A program made the position numbers and the translations under genes. The notes beneath the pieces are model-generated. The model made no database searches and had not been told where the DNA came from. It was given only the letters and a program-made list of their open reading frames with translations. From Victivallales bacterium (GTDB taxonomy: Bacteria; Verrucomicrobiota; Lentisphaeria; Oligosphaerales; Oligosphaeraceae), in assembly GCA_017458805.1 (NCBI GenBank), contig JAFTAC010000694.1:1-8047 (forward strand): a stretch of DNA of 8,047 nucleotides, read 5' to 3'. Shown piece after piece: positions 6,701 to 8,047 of this stretch (positions within the stretch are counted from its first letter, which is position 1; every line of letters begins with the position of its first letter).

Positions 6701-7086
6701 AAGGGCTTGCATCCTGGGGGTGCTAGTTCAACTCCGACCGTCCCCGCTTCACTCTCTTTCATCTCCGCAGGAGGCAATTCGCTGGTCTGAGCCAGGTAGA
6801 GCGCCTCTGCATCAAAGCCGATACGGTAATCGACGCGTCTTTGGGCAAGCATTTGGGTTTCCTTGGAGACTCCTCCCCAATGCATGGCCGCGTCTTCCCA
6901 TTCTCCAGACGCAATCTGGCCATCGATGACAGGACTTTTCCCAAAGGGAAGCACGGTCAGCACACTTCTCCTCGCCTCTGGCGAAGCCTCCTTTGATTTG
7001 CCGTCCTGCCCCCAAACAGCCAAAGGCAAAAACGCCCACAATAACAACACCATCAGCAGACAAGAAAAAACACCTGACTTTCGCAT
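3784..7086 (-). CDS. Secreted glycoside-hydrolase-like protein (CBM9-like N-terminus, GH123/DUF6067-like)
   Basis: The protein has 1100 residues from the ATG at 7086. Residues 1-26 form a signal peptide: basic MRK, a hydrophobic core at about 7-23, and likely cleavage after AVWG. No lipobox follows, so the protein is periplasmic or released. Residues about 50-205 look like a CBM9/DOMON-type carbohydrate-binding fold: SPVIDGQIASGEW, then VDYRIGFDAEALYLA and NWTWELKLPF. Beta-rich linker domains follow to about 420. WFGGPYKGIAWFAETPLHW (596-614) is typical of GH123-type or DUF6067-type proteins. The C-terminal part is barrel-like, with YVDEWSLW (793-800) and GIYYDNLFET (838-847), where Asp842 and nearby acids are candidate active-site residues. 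A small beta domain ends the protein. A polysaccharide substrate is inferred, not shown. An in-frame ATG at 7164 is rejected because it lies inside the promoter; GGAG six bases before 7086 decides the start. The stop is TAG. Confidence 0.8.
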   Translation of the reverse strand: MRKSGVFSCLLMVLLLWAFLPLAVWGQDGKSKEASPEARRSVLTVLPFGKSPVIDGQIASGEWEDAAMHWGGVSKETQMLAQRRVDYRIGFDAEALYLAQTSELPPAEMKESEAGTVGVELAPPGCKPFRLSFTSKSKPVLPRGALFAEKKDNNNWTWELKLPFVVIGATVDKTPWGIQMSHTWSNPNETAYLHLPTKEYPMAELHFAKKGSAGYMVVFQEKGTSYPITWQFRNASQKESTLMLTGGIVSLEAPVIFDTRFVLQPGERKSIKLHKILQLDVFRKFSLRCQDEQGRVLLERSFNWDSRKVLAWKNPNPPYQLHFAMRPTSKSFRVRLFCASRTRLKAVPSVLVRVRDEAGKTVLERQLERRSNDDFFLEWTEPQMASWPRGKYFLDAIFQDDKGKEQVLTHTFGLYEFEWENNKLGKSELIVPPFRPLKENGPEITALLTGYRRSKVFWDAIYAQGENILAAPIELLLDGKPFTVVDTRKFPAGFGMLGYESELQCGVLRLVVRQIYDYDGMCKVTLSFKPEQELSIKDLHFDIRMKREFARLYHATGARLRNDFHGEITEQEGPVWDSLKGRVLHPFLTGWRPYIWFGGPYKGIAWFAETPLHWSLDPEQPAQTLTVEKDAAVLRVRLVDRPVTWKEPFDIVMGFQPTPVKPQPPLNALPGIVNREFNHQKNSRYLHWLATYGYLGLRYEEGLLQAPPNNDWSFLEYMAASQWKTPKEAQAFAQQWIAKNGLNNDDFSKYSYRKQNHMDAQLRSGCETWRKSNSHTLYQNPRALAPSREYEMYVDEWSLWETRTPEPKMSHFGYDPDDKYADYMLWCNKRMFRLGFRGIYYDNLFETLCYNPAKGPAVEVEPGKILPFYPFFAMRELLKRTAVMLTEEGHLLAGYPMLETHISDTNMVPLGSFNATTLDWEFNYGSELYPKRFSQAYIQTNTISSQIGALGRNILQFATADEKVERSALAVLFANNLMSFYLHVPANLKLDPFFYKARDTVFEFGYDREDTVVYPGWDDDNPVKVSPKDVKATVVKRADGEILLMVGNIGDAANATLFMGVFASGAIIDAMTDEKLGEGNSIAFPIGKQDFRLFKVVKKK

Positions 7087-7092
7087 TTGAAA

Positions 7093-7096
7093 CTCC
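7093..7096 (-). promoter_or_regulatory. Shine-Dalgarno GGAG that sets the start at 7086
   Basis: On the reverse strand the sequence is GGAG, then TTTCAA, then ATG: ideal six-base spacing, directly preceding a well-formed signal peptide. The ATG at 7098 that overlaps this motif has no comparable site of its own. Confidence 0.75.
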
Positions 7097-7131
7097 ATGC
7101 AAGCATACTTGTTAATCAAGACATATACAGT

Positions 7132-7153
7132 GGTAATTTCCAAGGGAATTACC
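7132..7153. promoter_or_regulatory. 22-base palindrome, candidate operator
   Basis: GGTAATTTCC (7132-7141) is the reverse complement of GGGAATTACC (7144-7153) except at one position, around a central AA. It begins where the transcript of the exported hydrolase-like gene is predicted to start and continues to about +22. That placement is classic for a repressor operator. In RNA the mismatch becomes a G-U pair but the loop is only two bases, so a DNA site is more likely than an RNA hairpin. No regulator gene is in the window. Confidence 0.55.
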
Positions 7154-7159
7154 TCTACA

Positions 7160-7189
7160 GTCATACCAATGCTAAATATACCTTGTCAA
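7160..7189 (-). promoter_or_regulatory. Sigma-70-like promoter of the exported hydrolase-like gene
   Basis: On the reverse strand a perfect -35 box TTGACA (7189-7184) is followed by an 18-base spacer and TATGAC (7165-7160), four of six matches to TATAAT. A start near 7153 would give an untranslated leader of about 67 bases to the ATG at 7086. The site lies wholly in the 152-base gap after the PBP1C gene, so the hydrolase-like gene need not depend on read-through. Confidence 0.5.
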
Positions 7190-7238
7190 AATCTATCCTG
7201 CAAGCAGTGGAGGCAAAAAGGATACAAATTGCCATCCA

Positions 7239-8047
7239 TCACAGCGCGTCTTTTACGGTGAACGAGACAGAGGAGCTATCAACGCCGCCATTGGGAGAGA
7301 CGGCCATGACGTGATGTCGTCCAGGGGCGAACCTCATCCTCTCCTCCTGGTTGAAACTCCCTATGTATTTATTATCGACAAACCAGGTGGCATCGCTCGT
7401 GTCAGAATGGATAGGAAGCTCGACGCCCTGACCATCCTGCGAGAGGTAAACCGTTGACCTGGGCGAGAGTATCTGGATGGTTTTCGGCCTCTTCGGCGCA
7501 CTGCACCCCTCGCAACGAGCCAGCACAAACTCCTTCTGGACATAGCCTTGAACCGTCTCCTTGCAATGGGGGCCTGGGAGCAGACCAGTGTGCTTGCAGA
7601 GGGAAACCTTGTCCAGCAGCTCCGCTTTCACAGGCCAGACGGGCGGCTCGTGCGTGGCGTAAAGAGCCGAGAAGATGCGGCCAGCGGCGGGTGCGGCCAA
7701 TTTGGCGCCGACCAGTTCGCGATAGCCATCATTGGAATACTTGTCCCCAAACCAGACCCCAAGCGTGAAATCAGGCGTGTACGCGATGCACCAGGCATCG
7801 CGATAACCGTTGGAAGTGCCTGTCTTCCAGGCCACATCCAATACACAGCCTGGAAGCTGGCGGCGGCGAAGGATACTGCTGATCATGCATGCCGTCCCTT
7901 TCGTGCAGAGGCGTTTGCTGGTGAATGCCGTGCTCCCCTGCTCCATATTTCGGATGGGTGCGGTATAGACCCCGCCGTTGGCAAGGGCATTGTAGGCGCA
8001 TGTCAACTGGTATAAGGTGGCGCCTGTGGTGCCCAGGGCCATGGAGA
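7239..8047 (-). CDS. pbpC: Penicillin-binding protein 1C, C-terminal part (partial)
   Basis: The frame is open to the window edge, so the 5' part (signal anchor, glycosyltransferase domain and the transpeptidase SxxK and SxN motifs) lies outside; 268 residues remain. PBP1C is a bifunctional inner-membrane enzyme with its catalytic domains in the periplasm, where it polymerises and cross-links peptidoglycan. Counting from the Met at 8042, LGTTGATLYQLTCAYNALAN (3-22) is typical of the family's late transpeptidase domain. KTGTS (73-77, DNA 7826-7812) is the catalytic KTG box, in the context WKTGTSNGYRDAW. Four cysteines (149, 160, 177, 180) lie in the linker that follows, LCKHTGLLPGPHC onward, as commonly seen in PBP1C. 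Residues about 188-267 match the BiPBP_C beta domain that ends this subfamily and separates it from PBP1A. The Met at 8042 is internal, because the preceding codon is an in-frame Ser. The stop is TGA. No clear terminator follows. The alpha-2-macroglobulin-like gene often next to pbpC is not in view. Confidence 0.93.
   Translation of the reverse strand, partial: SMALGTTGATLYQLTCAYNALANGGVYTAPIRNMEQGSTAFTSKRLCTKGTACMISSILRRRQLPGCVLDVAWKTGTSNGYRDAWCIAYTPDFTLGVWFGDKYSNDGYRELVGAKLAAPAAGRIFSALYATHEPPVWPVKAELLDKVSLCKHTGLLPGPHCKETVQGYVQKEFVLARCEGCSAPKRPKTIQILSPRSTVYLSQDGQGVELPIHSDTSDATWFVDNKYIGSFNQEERMRFAPGRHHVMAVSPNGGVDSSSVSFTVKDAL

Noticed and set aside
7087..7164. A 26-residue N-terminal extension of the exported protein starting at 7164
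   Set aside because: It would place the signal peptide internally and put coding sequence through the promoter and palindrome. GGAG lies six bases upstream of the 7086 ATG.
7212..7233. Terminator after the PBP1C gene (GGCAA...TTGCC)
   Set aside because: The stem is only five base pairs with a 12-base loop and no U-run; too weak to call.

Overview
The window reads as a chromosomal segment of a free-living or host-associated heterotroph with an outer membrane and peptidoglycan. Three things suggest a PVC-type bacterium (Lentisphaerota, Verrucomicrobiota, Planctomycetota or a neighbouring candidate phylum): large, poorly characterised glycoside-hydrolase-like proteins, an amidohydrolase, and GC-rich nested palindromic repeats between genes. 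This placement is an inference from gene style; no rRNA or marker gene is present to fix it. GC content looks to be in the mid-50s percent, by eye.

Layout from left to right. Positions 1-49 are seven perfect copies of the heptamer ACCACTA, ending six bases before the ATG of a forward-strand amidohydrolase (56-820). A 154-base convergent intergenic region (821-974) holds short direct and inverted repeats and a strong hairpin that probably ends transcription. Everything to its right is on the reverse strand, so transcription runs from high to low coordinates. The order is the 3' end of a penicillin-binding protein 1C gene (7239-8047, cut by the window edge), a 152-base promoter region, a secreted 1100-residue glycoside-hydrolase-like protein (3784-7086), a 412-base gap, and a 798-residue cytoplasmic glycoside-hydrolase-like protein (975-3371).

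The 412-base gap (3372-3783) contains no credible gene. It holds a composite element of about 280 bases with eight or more hairpins (3426-3709). The two ends of the element mirror each other, and the paired hairpins differ by compensatory base changes. An 11-base direct repeat lies on either side of it.

The two hydrolase-like genes plausibly act on the same glycan, the exported one first and the cytoplasmic one on imported fragments. They could be co-transcribed, but the repeat element between them makes that uncertain. A consensus-like promoter overlapped at its predicted start point by a 22-base palindrome precedes the exported protein, which suggests induction through a DNA-binding regulator. 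The PBP1C gene is cell-wall housekeeping and is probably unrelated. No CRISPR array, tRNA, rRNA, integrase or transposase is visible. The most unusual signals are the composite hairpin element and the G-free heptamer array at the start of the amidohydrolase gene.
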